A stretch of DNA of 64,000 bases from Actinomycetes bacterium (GTDB taxonomy: Bacteria; Actinomycetota; Actinomycetes; Mycobacteriales; Mycobacteriaceae): NCBI GenBank assembly GCA_023415515.1, contig JAEZKH010000345.1:15717-79716 (forward strand). Direction: 5' to 3'. Every line of letters starts with the position of its first letter. The first letter of the stretch is position 1. The position numbers and the translations under genes are program-made. Of this stretch, positions 26,600-35,554 are shown one piece after another. Under the pieces are notes generated by a model. The model did no database searches. It saw only the letters and a program-made list of their open reading frames with translations, and was not told the DNA's origin.

Positions 26600-27673
26600 C
26601 TACTCCGGTTGATCCTTGACGACCCCGCTCGAGTCGCCGTCCGCCGCGCTGACAGACACCGACCATCTGAACCCACGCGACCTGAGCGGACGCGAGGCTG
26701 TCGCAGGAGCCGCGGCGTTTCTCCACTGCCTCGGGGGCTGACCGTAGCGGCGGCGGAAGGCCCGACTGAAGGCGGCCTCGGATGAGTAGCCGACCTCGTT
26801 GGCGATGGCGGCTACGGGTGCGGTGCTGCTTCGAAGCAACTCGGCGGCGTGACTGAGCCGACGATCGGCGATGTAGGTCAACGGCGGCCGGCCGAGCAGT
26901 CGTGTGAACCGCTGGGCGAGCGCAGTCCTGGAGACGTTGGCGATGCCGGCGAGCTCGGCGACCGTCCATGGGTACCTGAGGTCGCGATGGATGGCCGTGA
27001 GGACGGTGCCCAGTGCGGGATCCATTGCCGCGGTGAGCCATCCAGCGGTGGTTGGTTGCTGCCGTGACCATTCGCGCAGGACGTGGATGAACAACAGGTC
27101 CAGCAGCCGCGAAATCATGACCGACGAGCCTGGGCTTGGCGACGTGACCTCGGCGAGCAACAGCTGCAGGGTCACCGGCAACCATTCTTGGCCGTGCGGC
27201 TGGGCACTCACGACGATCGCGGAGGGGAGTACTGAAAAGACGGGATCGGCGATGGTGTCGTTGGCGATGAACGTGCCGGTCAGCCATCGCGGCGCCGCGA
27301 CGTCGCCGAGTAAAGAGGTATCGGGTCGGCCATCATCGCAGGCCGGGAGTGTCCGCGCGATTGTCGGCTTTCCGGCTTGCAGGTGATGACCATCCCCGCG
27401 GGCACACAGTACGAGATCGCCGGTGTTCAAAGCCTGGGTTGCGGGCGAACCTGGAGCCCGTATCCGCATCGGGCCCTGCTCGACTATGTGGAACCGGCGG
27501 GTCCCGGCTGACAAGGCGATGTCGAAGGGTGCACTCGAGGCGTAGCGGGCGACGGACTGACCGCGAAGCTGCACGACGTGCAGAAGTTCCGAGAGCGCGT
27601 CCTCGGCTGCAGAGGGGGCCGGCCAGACCGACGGAGGAAGCGTTTCGGCAAAGTAATCCGACTTTTCAGTCAT
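26600..27673 (-). CDS. AraC-family transcriptional regulator
   Basis: 357 aa from ATG 27673. The N-terminal cupin-like part (FHIVEQGPMRIRAPGSP, LNTGDLVLCARGDGHHL) is the AraC_binding_2 type. The C-terminal two-HTH AraC domain carries RYPWTVAELAGIANVSRTAL, then SRAFRRRYGQPPRQWR. It ends 72 bp from tRNA-Lys. It is divergent from the alpha/beta hydrolase at 27851, a common pairing in which the regulator activates the hydrolase; the shared intergenic region is 177 bp. Confidence 0.92.
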   Translation of the reverse strand: MTEKSDYFAETLPPSVWPAPSAAEDALSELLHVVQLRGQSVARYASSAPFDIALSAGTRRFHIVEQGPMRIRAPGSPATQALNTGDLVLCARGDGHHLQAGKPTIARTLPACDDGRPDTSLLGDVAAPRWLTGTFIANDTIADPVFSVLPSAIVVSAQPHGQEWLPVTLQLLLAEVTSPSPGSSVMISRLLDLLFIHVLREWSRQQPTTAGWLTAAMDPALGTVLTAIHRDLRYPWTVAELAGIANVSRTALAQRFTRLLGRPPLTYIADRRLSHAAELLRSSTAPVAAIANEVGYSSEAAFSRAFRRRYGQPPRQWRNAAAPATASRPLRSRGFRWSVSVSAADGDSSGVVKDQPE

Positions 27674-27850
27674 TGTTCTTCGCCGATCGTACACATAGCA
27701 TCGGACCAGACCCGGCAAATGCCGGTGACCGACATTTCCGATCGAATTCAGCACCGTCTGACCGCGGGATCGTGTGCGCCGCAAAAGGACGCACTACAGG
27801 CGCGACGCACGCGTGCCGATCGTTCGGGACCAGCACAGAGGAAGTCACCA

Positions 27851-28669
27851 ATGCCCCACATCACCACGTCGGACGGCGTCGAGATCTTCTACAAGGACTG
27901 GGGCTCTGGGCAGCCGATCGTTTTCAGTCATGGCTGGCCGCTGACGGCCGACGACTGGGACGCCCAGATGATGTTCTTCCTGCGACAGGGCTATCGGGTG
28001 ATCGCTCACGACCGGCGGGGGCACGGCCGGTCCGAGCAGGTCGGGGCGGGCAACGACATCGACCACTGGGTAGCCGACCTGGCCGCGTTGACCGAGCGGC
28101 TCGACCTGCACGAGGCCGTCCATATCGGGCACTCCACCGGTGGCGCCGAGGTGGCCCGTTATGTGGCGCGCCACCAGGAGCGGGTGGCAAAGGCCGTACT
28201 GGTGTCCTCCCCGACCCCGACCATGGTGCAGACCGAGGACAATCCTGGCGGGCAACCCCAAGAGTGGTTCCACGCAGTGCAGGCGGGTGTCTTGGGAAAT
28301 CGTTCGGAGTTCTTCCGCGCAGTGCCTGAGGGTCCGTTCTACGGATTCAACCGATCGGGAGCGGAGCCGTCGGAGGCAATCATTGCGAACTGGTGGCGAC
28401 AGGGCATGTCCGGCAGTGCCCACGCGCACTATGAGACCGTGCTTTCCTGGCTGCAGGATTACAGCGAAGATCTGCGTGCGATCACTGTTCCCGTCCTGGT
28501 GATGCACGGTGACGACGATCAGATCGTTCCGTTCACCAGCTCGGTGCCGCGGGCGGTCGATCTGCTTCCGAACGGCGCCTTGAAGACCTACGCCGGCTAT
28601 CCCCACGGCATGCTGACCACACACGCCGACGTCCTCAACGCGGATCTGCTCGCGTTCATCTCATCCTGA
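27851..28669 (+). CDS. Alpha/beta hydrolase, non-heme chloroperoxidase/arylesterase-like
   Basis: 272 aa. MPHITTSDGVEIFYKDWGSG and FSHGWPLTADDWDAQM match the cofactor-free haloperoxidase/esterase family. The nucleophile elbow reads GHSTGGAEV, the acid is in VMHGDDDQIVPF, and the His is in GYPHGM. GAGGAAG lies 6 nt upstream of the ATG. Probable hydrolase/perhydrolase of small esters. Divergent from the AraC regulator, its likely controller. Confidence 0.9.
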   Translation: MPHITTSDGVEIFYKDWGSGQPIVFSHGWPLTADDWDAQMMFFLRQGYRVIAHDRRGHGRSEQVGAGNDIDHWVADLAALTERLDLHEAVHIGHSTGGAEVARYVARHQERVAKAVLVSSPTPTMVQTEDNPGGQPQEWFHAVQAGVLGNRSEFFRAVPEGPFYGFNRSGAEPSEAIIANWWRQGMSGSAHAHYETVLSWLQDYSEDLRAITVPVLVMHGDDDQIVPFTSSVPRAVDLLPNGALKTYAGYPHGMLTTHADVLNADLLAFISS

Positions 28670-28694
28670 CGGGCGGCGCCGTCGGTCTCGATGT

Positions 28695-29768
28695 CTAGGA
28701 CAAGACGTGCTCGACGCGATTGCCGCCTTTCCGCTTGGCGGCGTACATCGCCGAATCGGCCGCCTGGACGAGGCGCTCGATGAGATCGGCCGACGGCGTC
28801 TGGGTGTGCGGCGCATCCGCCGTCGCCACACCGATGCTCGCCGTGATGGCGCCGCCGCAGTCTTCGATCGCCGCGCACAGCCGCCCGGCGACGTCACACG
28901 CCTCCGCCGCTGCCGACGCGAATGCCGCCAAGAACTCCTCCCCGCCGGCGCGGCAGACCGCAGCCCCCGCCGGCAGATGCTGCCGAAGCAGATCGGCGAC
29001 GCGAAGCAGTGCCCGGTCGCCGGCCACATGCCCGTGGGTGTCGTTGACCCGCTTGAAGTCGTCGAGGTCCAGCATGAGCAGAGAGAACGGTCGTCCAGGA
29101 CCGCCCGCCGGAAACTGGCCGCTGAGGGTTTCCTCGAAGCCCCGCCGGTTCAGCAATCCGGTCAGGGCATCTTGCTCGGCCCGCATGGCGTAGTCAGCCA
29201 TCGACCGTGACATGCCGCGGATGGCCAGCGGCACGGCCAGATTGAGCAGCCAGACGATCCAGAACGCCGCCGCCGCCGTCGACCAGTCGGCGACTTCAGC
29301 CAGCCGATACACCGCGATGGCCGTAATCCCCAGGGCCAGAAGCATATTGAACATCAAAACGCGCGTGTTGTGGAATAGCGCGATGTAGCTTCCTGTGATG
29401 GCAAGCGCTGTGCACGCCAGCGCCGCGATGGCAGGTCGCGGCTGGACGAGGCTCCAGCCGGCCACGCAGAGCGTCCCCACGACGGTCGCCGTCAGCGATT
29501 GGCCGCGGCTCGGCCAACGGGTGAGCCAGAAGTACGTCATCAATACCGATACGCCCACCCCGGCGGCGCCGACAGCCAACACGGCGGCCGAGGGGTCGTG
29601 CAGCCGAGCGAGCGCGGAGACCGGCGTGAGCGCCGACGAGGCTGTGACGATGGCCATCAACACACCGGCAGGGCGCACCAAACCGCGCTGACGCAGGAAC
29701 TTCGTCACCCACTCGAACTGATCCGGCTGGCGCAGCCAGATTCCGAATCTCCCCCCGGCGTTTCTCAC
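28695..29768 (-). CDS. Membrane diguanylate cyclase (GGDEF domain)
   Basis: About 357 aa with roughly six N-terminal membrane helices (for example VLAVGAAGVGVSVLMTYFWL) and a C-terminal GGDEF domain. Its active-site loop reads RAGGEEF, a functional GGEEF variant; LLMLDLDDFKRVNDTHGH is the substrate/metal region. It should make c-di-GMP at the membrane. No RxxD inhibitory site is evident upstream. The start is uncertain: GTG 29768 or TTG 29843. Convergent with the alpha/beta hydrolase 25 bp away. Confidence 0.9.
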   Translation of the reverse strand: MRNAGGRFGIWLRQPDQFEWVTKFLRQRGLVRPAGVLMAIVTASSALTPVSALARLHDPSAAVLAVGAAGVGVSVLMTYFWLTRWPSRGQSLTATVVGTLCVAGWSLVQPRPAIAALACTALAITGSYIALFHNTRVLMFNMLLALGITAIAVYRLAEVADWSTAAAAFWIVWLLNLAVPLAIRGMSRSMADYAMRAEQDALTGLLNRRGFEETLSGQFPAGGPGRPFSLLMLDLDDFKRVNDTHGHVAGDRALLRVADLLRQHLPAGAAVCRAGGEEFLAAFASAAAEACDVAGRLCAAIEDCGGAITASIGVATADAPHTQTPSADLIERLVQAADSAMYAAKRKGGNRVEHVLS

Positions 29769-30093
29769 CGCTGGCCGACGCCCGCCCTCGCAGCATGCCC
29801 CATAGCGAGCAGAAACTAGCACGACGAAAGGTGTCGATATCAACGAATCAGCTAATTAGAAGCACGGAAATATTCCCTTTTCAATATCAACCCAGTTGCC
29901 GCCCAGCCACGGTGAATCGGCCGCGCGTTCGTCAGCTGTTCCATATGCCGAACGGCGGTGGAGCAAATAACTGTTCCGGACGCTGTAGCGGAGTGCCCAG
30001 AGATCATGTCGCTGGGTTGTCCCGGATCTCGGCAGATCGGCGGACCCGTACACCGCATACCGGCCGGCCGCGCTCAGCCAGGACAATGGCTGG
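29769..30093. other. 325-bp intergenic region
   Basis: Divergent promoter region between the GGDEF gene and the DUF1232 gene. The part near 29840-29890 is notably AT-rich for this genome. No tRNA, repeat or convincing operator is seen. Confidence 0.5.
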
Positions 30094-30492
30094 GTGTCGC
30101 AGTGGGGTGTGGTTCTGCTCGGCGTCGCGGGCGGCCTCGTTCTGATCTGGGCCGCCTTGATCACCGTCCTGTGGGTGTCCAAGCCTGACGAGGTCGGCCT
30201 GCGCGACGCCATGCGACTGCTCCCCGACGTGCTGCGGCTGCTGAAACGAATGGCGAGCGACCGCACCCTGCCGTCCGGCGTCCGCGTGCGGCTGGTAGCG
30301 CTGCTCGCCTACCTGGCGCTGCCGATCGACCTGATTCCCGACTTCATCCCCGTGCTGGGATACGCCGACGACGCCGTCGTGGTGCTGCTCGTCCTGCGGT
30401 CGACAGCGCGCCGTGCAGTGTCGACGCGCTGTCGAAGCACTGGCCGGGCACACCGGACGGGCTGCACGCCGTCATACGACTCTGCGGACTGA
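30094..30492 (+). CDS. DUF1232/YkvA family membrane protein with C-terminal frameshift
   Basis: 132 aa as read. It has an N-terminal membrane helix (VVLLGVAGGLVLIWAALITV) and the DUF1232 core LLAYLALPIDLIPDFIPVLG, then YADDAVVVLLVLRSTARRA. After that the reading becomes Arg/Ser-rich, whereas the frame beginning at 30423 gives DALSKHWPGTPDGLHAVIRL and ends at 30497, a natural family-like tail. A net one-base change near 30410-30423 therefore probably disrupts the last 24 or so residues. This may be a real mutation or a sequence error. Function unknown. The GTG start is inferred. Confidence 0.75.
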   Translation: MSQWGVVLLGVAGGLVLIWAALITVLWVSKPDEVGLRDAMRLLPDVLRLLKRMASDRTLPSGVRVRLVALLAYLALPIDLIPDFIPVLGYADDAVVVLLVLRSTARRAVSTRCRSTGRAHRTGCTPSYDSAD

Positions 30493-30497
30493 CATGA
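30423..30497 (+). pseudogene. Displaced C-terminal tail of the DUF1232 gene
   Basis: In the frame starting at 30423 the tail reads DALSKHWPGT and continues to a TGA at 30495-30497. It lacks a start and continues the homology of the upstream gene, so it is the out-of-frame end of that gene. Confidence 0.5.
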
Positions 30498-30777
30498 CAG
30501 TCCCGGAGGATCTACGCGGGCAACGTCACCGGCGGCACATCGTCGAGGGTCGAACTCGCCATTGCGCTTCAGCCCGACGGTGACGAATCGACCGAGTCGG
30601 CGTCGCACCCCACCTCTCGTCCCTGCTCGCCCGCGAAATCGGCCCCTCAGACACGCTAAGCTGGCAGAGTTCGCAGGAAAATAGGGTGTTTCCCTATCGG
30701 TTCCGTTCCGCGGACCTGTGACGCCCGGGATCGCGCGCTATCGTCTTCCCACCAACCCGCCGATTGGAGAGCCACCG

Positions 30778-31137
30778 ATGTTTCGCCGCATGATCGTCCG
30801 AGCCGCCGTCGCGGCGGCCTCGACTGTCGCAGTAGCGGGCGCGTTCGCATCCGGGACGGCAAGCGCCGACGTGTCAGCGGAGGATCAGCAGTTCACCGAG
30901 GTCGTCAAGGCCCTCAACATCCCCGTCGAGTCTCCAGAGCAGACCGTCAAGCTCGGCCGTGACATCTGCGTGATGCTCACCCAGAACGGCGCAGGCGGCC
31001 CGAACCCCGTCCCCGCGGTGCGCGGTACGGTGACCGCGCTCACCAAGGCAGGCATGGACAAGGGACAGAGCGTCAACGTGATGCGCGCGGCCGTCCGCTT
31101 CTACTGCCCTCAGTACGGCTCGATCACCGGGCGATAG
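30778..31137 (+). CDS. Secreted DUF732 protein
   Basis: 119 aa. It has a signal peptide (MFRRMIVRAAVAAASTVAVA, cleavage near TASA-D) and a mature DUF732 domain with two Cys (DICVMLTQNG, RFYCPQYG) probably forming a disulfide. GGAGAG lies 6 nt before the ATG. DUF732 proteins are numerous small secreted mycobacterial proteins of unknown role. The end overlaps the convergent epimerase by 14 bp. Confidence 0.88.
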   Translation: MFRRMIVRAAVAAASTVAVAGAFASGTASADVSAEDQQFTEVVKALNIPVESPEQTVKLGRDICVMLTQNGAGGPNPVPAVRGTVTALTKAGMDKGQSVNVMRAAVRFYCPQYGSITGR

Positions 31138-32191
31138 CGCCGGCGTCGTCGGGCGCCGGATCGCCCCATCGGTCGCGGATCCGCCCCCACGGGTCGGCGT
31201 ATCTGCCTGGCTGGTTGAAGTACGGCGCGCGCTTTCGCATGCGACGGGCCATCAGCGGCGCCGCGCTACGCAGCGCCCTCCCCTTCCAACCGGCCCTTGC
31301 CCCGATCTCCTCGATCGAATCCGACCAGGTATACCGCTGATATCTCAGCACCTGCTGGGACCGCGAGGTGTCCATCCAATCCAGCGGGTACCAGTCGACA
31401 TCCGAATCGGGATCGCCCGGACGGCCGGGAAAAACGAGCGCGCCCGTCCCGATCGCCTCGTTGCTTTCGGCAGAGTCGGACACGACCCGCCTATTGGATT
31501 CGTCGCCGCCGATGACGAAGATCTCCCGGACCGCATCGGTGGTGACTGCGGCGGCGAACGCGGCGGCGGCGTCGCGGGCATCGACGTAGTGACACCGGTT
31601 GTCCTCCGGCATCACCGCACCGAAGTAGAGCCAATCCAGATCGCAGTAGTCGATCAGCGGTTCCAGAGTGTTCACGCCCGAAAGCCGAAGGATCGACCAC
31701 TCCAAACCCGATGCACGGACGATGTTTTCGGATTCAAGCTTGTGACAGCCATAGAGATCTGATGCCAGCGGCGGAGTGTCGGGGGAAAGTAAGTCCTTGT
31801 GCCGGTGAGGGTTACGGCTGCCGTAGACCGCCATGCTGGATGCGTGCACGAACCGCGGGGGCGACAGCATCCCCTCACCCGCGCGGACCAGTGCGGCAGT
31901 GGCCTCGACGTTGATCGCCCTGGCAAGCGACCGGTTGGCGTAACACATCGGCGGAATGCACGCCGCGAGATGCACAATGGCCGACGGTCTCACATCGGCC
32001 AACAACGCAGCGACCTGCGCAGGCTGGGTCAGGTCGACCCGACGCACATCGACTGCGGCAGGTAGCGCAGGCTTGGCGGTGCGGTGCGATGTGGCCACCA
32101 CATCGAATCCGTCCGCGATGAGTTGTCGCACCGTTGGCCTACCGACCAAGCCGTAGGCGCCGGTGACCAGGACACGATCGCCACCGGCCAT
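31124..32191 (-). CDS. NAD-dependent epimerase/dehydratase (extended SDR)
   Basis: 355 aa. The cofactor motif VLVTGAYGLVGRPTV starts at residue 8. The catalytic region has HASSMAVYG and YGCHKLESE (Tyr-x-x-x-Lys), as in UDP-sugar epimerases. The C-terminus is an unusual basic tail (APLMARRMRKRAPYFNQPGR). It overlaps the DUF732 gene end on the opposite strand. Substrate unknown; a cell-wall sugar or lipid role is possible. Confidence 0.88.
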   Translation of the reverse strand: MAGGDRVLVTGAYGLVGRPTVRQLIADGFDVVATSHRTAKPALPAAVDVRRVDLTQPAQVAALLADVRPSAIVHLAACIPPMCYANRSLARAINVEATAALVRAGEGMLSPPRFVHASSMAVYGSRNPHRHKDLLSPDTPPLASDLYGCHKLESENIVRASGLEWSILRLSGVNTLEPLIDYCDLDWLYFGAVMPEDNRCHYVDARDAAAAFAAAVTTDAVREIFVIGGDESNRRVVSDSAESNEAIGTGALVFPGRPGDPDSDVDWYPLDWMDTSRSQQVLRYQRYTWSDSIEEIGARAGWKGRALRSAAPLMARRMRKRAPYFNQPGRYADPWGRIRDRWGDPAPDDAGAIAR

Positions 32192-32284
32192 GATCAGCCC
32201 CCTCGAGAGCAGGTGGACGGGAATCTAGCCGACCCTCGGTGCATCGATGGGTAGTTGGACCAAATCGTCGGCAGCGCTACTCCG

Positions 32285-33454
32285 CTACTCGTTGCCTCTA
32301 CCGGGCTTCTTGTGGCCGGGACCGTTGTCCTTCTTCTTCCCGGGAGGTACGTGTTCGCGCTGGGCAGGCGGCGGTGGCGGCGGCGGCATCGAGGAAGGCG
32401 TCGGCGGGAGGACCGAGGCCGGCGTCGTCAACGAGGTGTCGGTGGTCGCCGGCTTCGGCGTCGACGGCGACGAAGCCGACTCGATGACGACCAGCACGGC
32501 TGCGAGAGCGACGGCGAACAGCGCCGCCACGATGAACAGGACTGTGCGGTTCCGATTCCCGCCCGCGGGTGCGGCGACTGCCACAGTGGCGGGCGGGGGC
32601 AACGGTTCGGGCAGGACACGGGTCGGGGGTCGCGCTGAAACGGTATGCGGCGCAGCGGACAACGCGGCCCGCATCGCCTCAGCGGTCGGGAAGCGCCAGT
32701 GCGGGTCGCGGGCCATCGCGCGCTCGATCGCGGCAGCCATCGCCTGCTCCACGTCGGGACGCAACATCGGCAGCGGAGGCGGGGCGGTTTCACAGATGGC
32801 CCGTGCCAGCGCGGCCATGTTCTCCTGCGGGTATGGCTTGCACCCCGACAGCGCCTCGTAGCCGAGCGCACCGACCGCATAGATGTCGTCTGCCACCGTC
32901 GCCGGTCGCCCCGCGATCCGCTCGGGGCTGAGGTAGGCCATCGTTCCGACGATCTGCCCGGTCATCGTGGCGGGCGTATCGGCACTTTTCGCGATGCCGA
33001 AATCGGCCACCTTCACCCCGCCGGTCGGGGTGAACAGGATGTTGGCCGGCTTGATGTCGCGGTGCAGGATCCCAGCCGCATGCGCGGTGGTCAGCGCCGA
33101 CAGCACGGCGTCGAGGATCGTGCGCACCTCGTCGTTCGGCAGCGGTCCGCGCTCCAACGCGTCGGCCAGCGTATGCCCGGACAGCCTTTCCATCACGATG
33201 TAGGGCAACCCGGCGTGCTCGCCGCTGTCGTGCACGGCCACGATGTGGGGGTGATTCAGGCCCGCGGCGGCGCGCGCCTCGATCTCGAAGCGCCGCCGAC
33301 TGTCGGGCGCGACGCTGAACGCGGGATGCAACAGTTTGATCGCGACCGGACGGTCCAACCGTCTGTCCCACCCGTCGCGAACCTCAGCCATCCCGCCGCG
33401 GCCCAGAATCCCCCGCAATTCGTAGCGGCCGCCAAGAATCTCCGGCGCCTGCAC
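32285..33454 (-). CDS. Transmembrane Ser/Thr protein kinase, Hanks type
   Basis: 389 aa. Kinase domain (about 10-265) with glycine loop LGRGGMAEV, catalytic Lys in VAIKLLHP, HRDIKPANILF catalytic loop, DFGIAK and GTMAYLSPERIAG. A single membrane helix (VLFIVAALFAVALAAVLVVI) near 305-330 leads to a short Ser/Thr/Pro-rich outer tail with a run of eight Pro and a basic end. There are no PASTA or NHL sensor domains, so it is closest in layout to short Pkn proteins. GTG 33454 has TAGCGT 6 nt upstream (leaderless). Confidence 0.93.
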   Translation of the reverse strand: MQAPEILGGRYELRGILGRGGMAEVRDGWDRRLDRPVAIKLLHPAFSVAPDSRRRFEIEARAAAGLNHPHIVAVHDSGEHAGLPYIVMERLSGHTLADALERGPLPNDEVRTILDAVLSALTTAHAAGILHRDIKPANILFTPTGGVKVADFGIAKSADTPATMTGQIVGTMAYLSPERIAGRPATVADDIYAVGALGYEALSGCKPYPQENMAALARAICETAPPPLPMLRPDVEQAMAAAIERAMARDPHWRFPTAEAMRAALSAAPHTVSARPPTRVLPEPLPPPATVAVAAPAGGNRNRTVLFIVAALFAVALAAVLVVIESASSPSTPKPATTDTSLTTPASVLPPTPSSMPPPPPPPAQREHVPPGKKKDNGPGHKKPGRGNE

Positions 33455-33528
33455 ACCCCTACGCTAGCGCCACCCTCGCCGGGCCGAGTCGGTCGGCACC
33501 AGGCAGGCCGCCCAGTACGATCACAGTG

Positions 33529-33894
33529 ATGCTGTTGCAGCCGACACGCCCGAACCTGTGGCAACGACATCCGGTGCTGACCATCGCCGGCGTCGTCCTT
33601 GCGGCCTGGCTGGTGTACAGCGGCGCCGGGATTTTCGTGGCCGTGATCGGGGTGGCGTGGCTCGCGCTCGCGCTTCGGCGGCGACGGCGCCACAACGCCC
33701 GACGAGATGCCGGACTGCGCGCACGCGCCGAATACGAGCACCGACTCAACCAGACCGGCGATCCGCGAGGGATCTACGGCAGGTACCCGCCGGTGCAACC
33801 GGGCTGGTTCCCGGATCCGCGGAATCGCTTGCAGCTGAGGTATTTCGACGGTGGCGTATGGACCGCCTACACGGCTTCGAACTTCGGGCAGTAG
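33529..33894 (+). CDS. DUF2510 domain membrane protein
   Basis: 121 aa. One or two N-terminal membrane segments (VLTIAGVVLAAWLVYSGAGI, FVAVIGVAWLALAL), a basic linker, and a C-terminal DUF2510 motif (GWFPDPRNRLQLRYFDGGVW). The ATG at 33529 is 7 nt after TACGAT, so it is preferred over GTG 33526. Divergent from the kinase gene, with which it may be functionally linked. The end overlaps the convergent oxygenase by 28 bp. Confidence 0.83.
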   Translation: MLLQPTRPNLWQRHPVLTIAGVVLAAWLVYSGAGIFVAVIGVAWLALALRRRRRHNARRDAGLRARAEYEHRLNQTGDPRGIYGRYPPVQPGWFPDPRNRLQLRYFDGGVWTAYTASNFGQ

Positions 33895-34883
33895 TGGTGT
33901 CCGCTGTCCCGGTATTCCACCGGCGGTAGGTGGCGCGCAGGCGTCTCCACCAGCGGGGCGTCGGCCGGGAGTCGGCCGGTGGCCCGGTCGAATGCGCTGC
34001 GCTTGCGCGGATGCATCATGCGGCGCTTGGGTGTCAGCTTCGTGACGAGGTGCACCAGTTCTCCGAAACGCCGGTGCAGGAACTCCTGACGCGGCGACCA
34101 CGTATAGCCCATCAATCGCCGCACGGGCGGGTCATAGAGGCCAACGGTGACGAAGAGGAAAAAGCGCTCCATCACCTTCAGGTTGATCCGCCACAACCAG
34201 TCCGGGATCCACTCCAGCGAAGGATGTTTGGTCATCGTCGACAGATCCAGCACTTCGCGCGCCGCCCAGTTGTTCTCCAACACGTTGTTGCACATGTGGT
34301 CCCAGTACTCCTGGAATTCCTCCCACGATTCGGGCACCGGCCGCATGCTCATCCCGTACATCCGGTACCAGGTGACGTGTTCGTCGAACAGCTGGCGCCT
34401 CTGGTCGTCGGTCAGGCCGCCCCGGAACCGTTCCGCGGTCAGCAGCACCGATTTGAAGAACGTTGCGTGCGCCCAGTAGAAGACGTCGGGATTGAGCGCG
34501 CTGTACCGACGGCCCTGCTCGTCGACGCCCTTGATGCCGATGTGGTAATCGCGCACCTGCGCACCGGTCTTCGGCGCACGATCACCGTCGAACACGACAC
34601 CGCCGATCGGATAGACCGAGCGATAGAGCCTCGGCATCCGCTCCATGAAGAAGATGGAGTGATCCTTCACGGCGGCGCCCAACTGGGGATGCATGTTCTG
34701 CATCGATCCGGCCCACGGGCCCTGCAGCATTCCGGTCCACTGCCCGAAGTACTTCCAGGTCAGCGAGTCAGGCCCGAGCGGAGCCGGCATCGAATCGTAG
34801 CCGCCGCCCGAAACGGGGCACCCCGCCGCGAGCGGCGTGGTTTCGGTGTCCGCCGGGCATGTCTGCGACGTATCTTGAGTCAC
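33867..34883 (-). CDS. MpaB-like oxygenase (DUF2236, latex-clearing protein family)
   Basis: 338 aa. The family pattern is clear: SVYPIGGVVFDGDR, YWAHATFFKSVLLTAERF, WYRMYGMSMRPVPESWEEF and the helical core around VTVGLYDPPVRRLMGYTWS. Members are heme-b oxygenases such as rubber oxygenase Lcp or MpaB. GTG 34883 starts next to a divergent TetR gene, and the pair matches, from memory, the Rv0826/Rv0825c arrangement. Substrate unknown, likely a lipid or terpenoid. Confidence 0.85.
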   Translation of the reverse strand: MTQDTSQTCPADTETTPLAAGCPVSGGGYDSMPAPLGPDSLTWKYFGQWTGMLQGPWAGSMQNMHPQLGAAVKDHSIFFMERMPRLYRSVYPIGGVVFDGDRAPKTGAQVRDYHIGIKGVDEQGRRYSALNPDVFYWAHATFFKSVLLTAERFRGGLTDDQRRQLFDEHVTWYRMYGMSMRPVPESWEEFQEYWDHMCNNVLENNWAAREVLDLSTMTKHPSLEWIPDWLWRINLKVMERFFLFVTVGLYDPPVRRLMGYTWSPRQEFLHRRFGELVHLVTKLTPKRRMMHPRKRSAFDRATGRLPADAPLVETPARHLPPVEYRDSGHHYCPKFEAV

Positions 34884-34913
34884 TGATGAGCTTCCGATCC
34901 GGGTGAGAAGTGA

Positions 34914-34937
34914 TTTTGACTACATCCGTTGTCAAAA
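34914..34937. promoter_or_regulatory. TTTTGAC-N10-GTCAAAA dyad, probable TetR operator
   Basis: Perfect 7-bp arms spaced by 10 bp between the divergent oxygenase and TetR genes, 16 bp before the TetR GTG. The half-site is the same TTTTGAC/GTCAAAA core found at 14729-14750, although the cognate TetR proteins differ. Confidence 0.6.
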
Positions 34938-34953
34938 CGATTCTAGGAGCGAT

Positions 34954-35538
34954 GTGACGAACGGTCAACGACGGGGCCGATGGTCGGGTGTTCCGCTCGA
35001 GGACCGCCAGGCGCTGCGCCGTGGGGAGTTGGTCGCCGCGGGCGTCGGACTTCTCGGCGGCGAAGGCGGTCCTGTGCTCACGGTTCGCGCCGTGTGCAGG
35101 GCGGCCGGGCTGACCGAACGCTACTTCTATGAAAGCTTCACCGACCGCGACGAGTTCGTGCGGGCCGTCTACGACGACGTCTGCGCGAGCGCGATGTCGG
35201 CGCTGTCGTCGTCGACGACCGCGCGTGATGCGGTGGAGCGCTTCGTCGCATTGATGGTCGACGACCCGACGCGCGGACGGGTGCTGCTGCTCGCCCCCGC
35301 CGTCGAGCCGGTTCTCACCCGGTCGGGTGCCGACTGGATGCCGAGATTCATCGACCTCGTTCAGCGCAAGCTGGTGCAGATCACCGAACCCGCGGTGCAG
35401 GCCATGGTCGCCACCGGCTTGATCGGCGCGCTGACGGCGCTGTTCACCGCGTATCTGAACGGCCGGCTGGCCGCCAGCCGCGAACAGTTCATCGACTACT
35501 GCGTCGACATGCTTCTCAGCAGGGCGTCGACGCAGTAG
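34954..35538 (+). CDS. TetR-family transcriptional regulator
   Basis: 194 aa from GTG 34954, with AGGAGC just upstream. HTH: PVLTVRAVCRAAGLTERYFY, then ESFTDRDEFVRAVYDDV. The C-terminal half is a typical all-helical ligand domain. Divergent from the MpaB-like oxygenase with a dyad operator between; it most likely represses the oxygenase and itself. Confidence 0.9.
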   Translation: MTNGQRRGRWSGVPLEDRQALRRGELVAAGVGLLGGEGGPVLTVRAVCRAAGLTERYFYESFTDRDEFVRAVYDDVCASAMSALSSSTTARDAVERFVALMVDDPTRGRVLLLAPAVEPVLTRSGADWMPRFIDLVQRKLVQITEPAVQAMVATGLIGALTALFTAYLNGRLAASREQFIDYCVDMLLSRASTQ

Positions 35539-35554
35539 CCGCTATCGCACTCGA

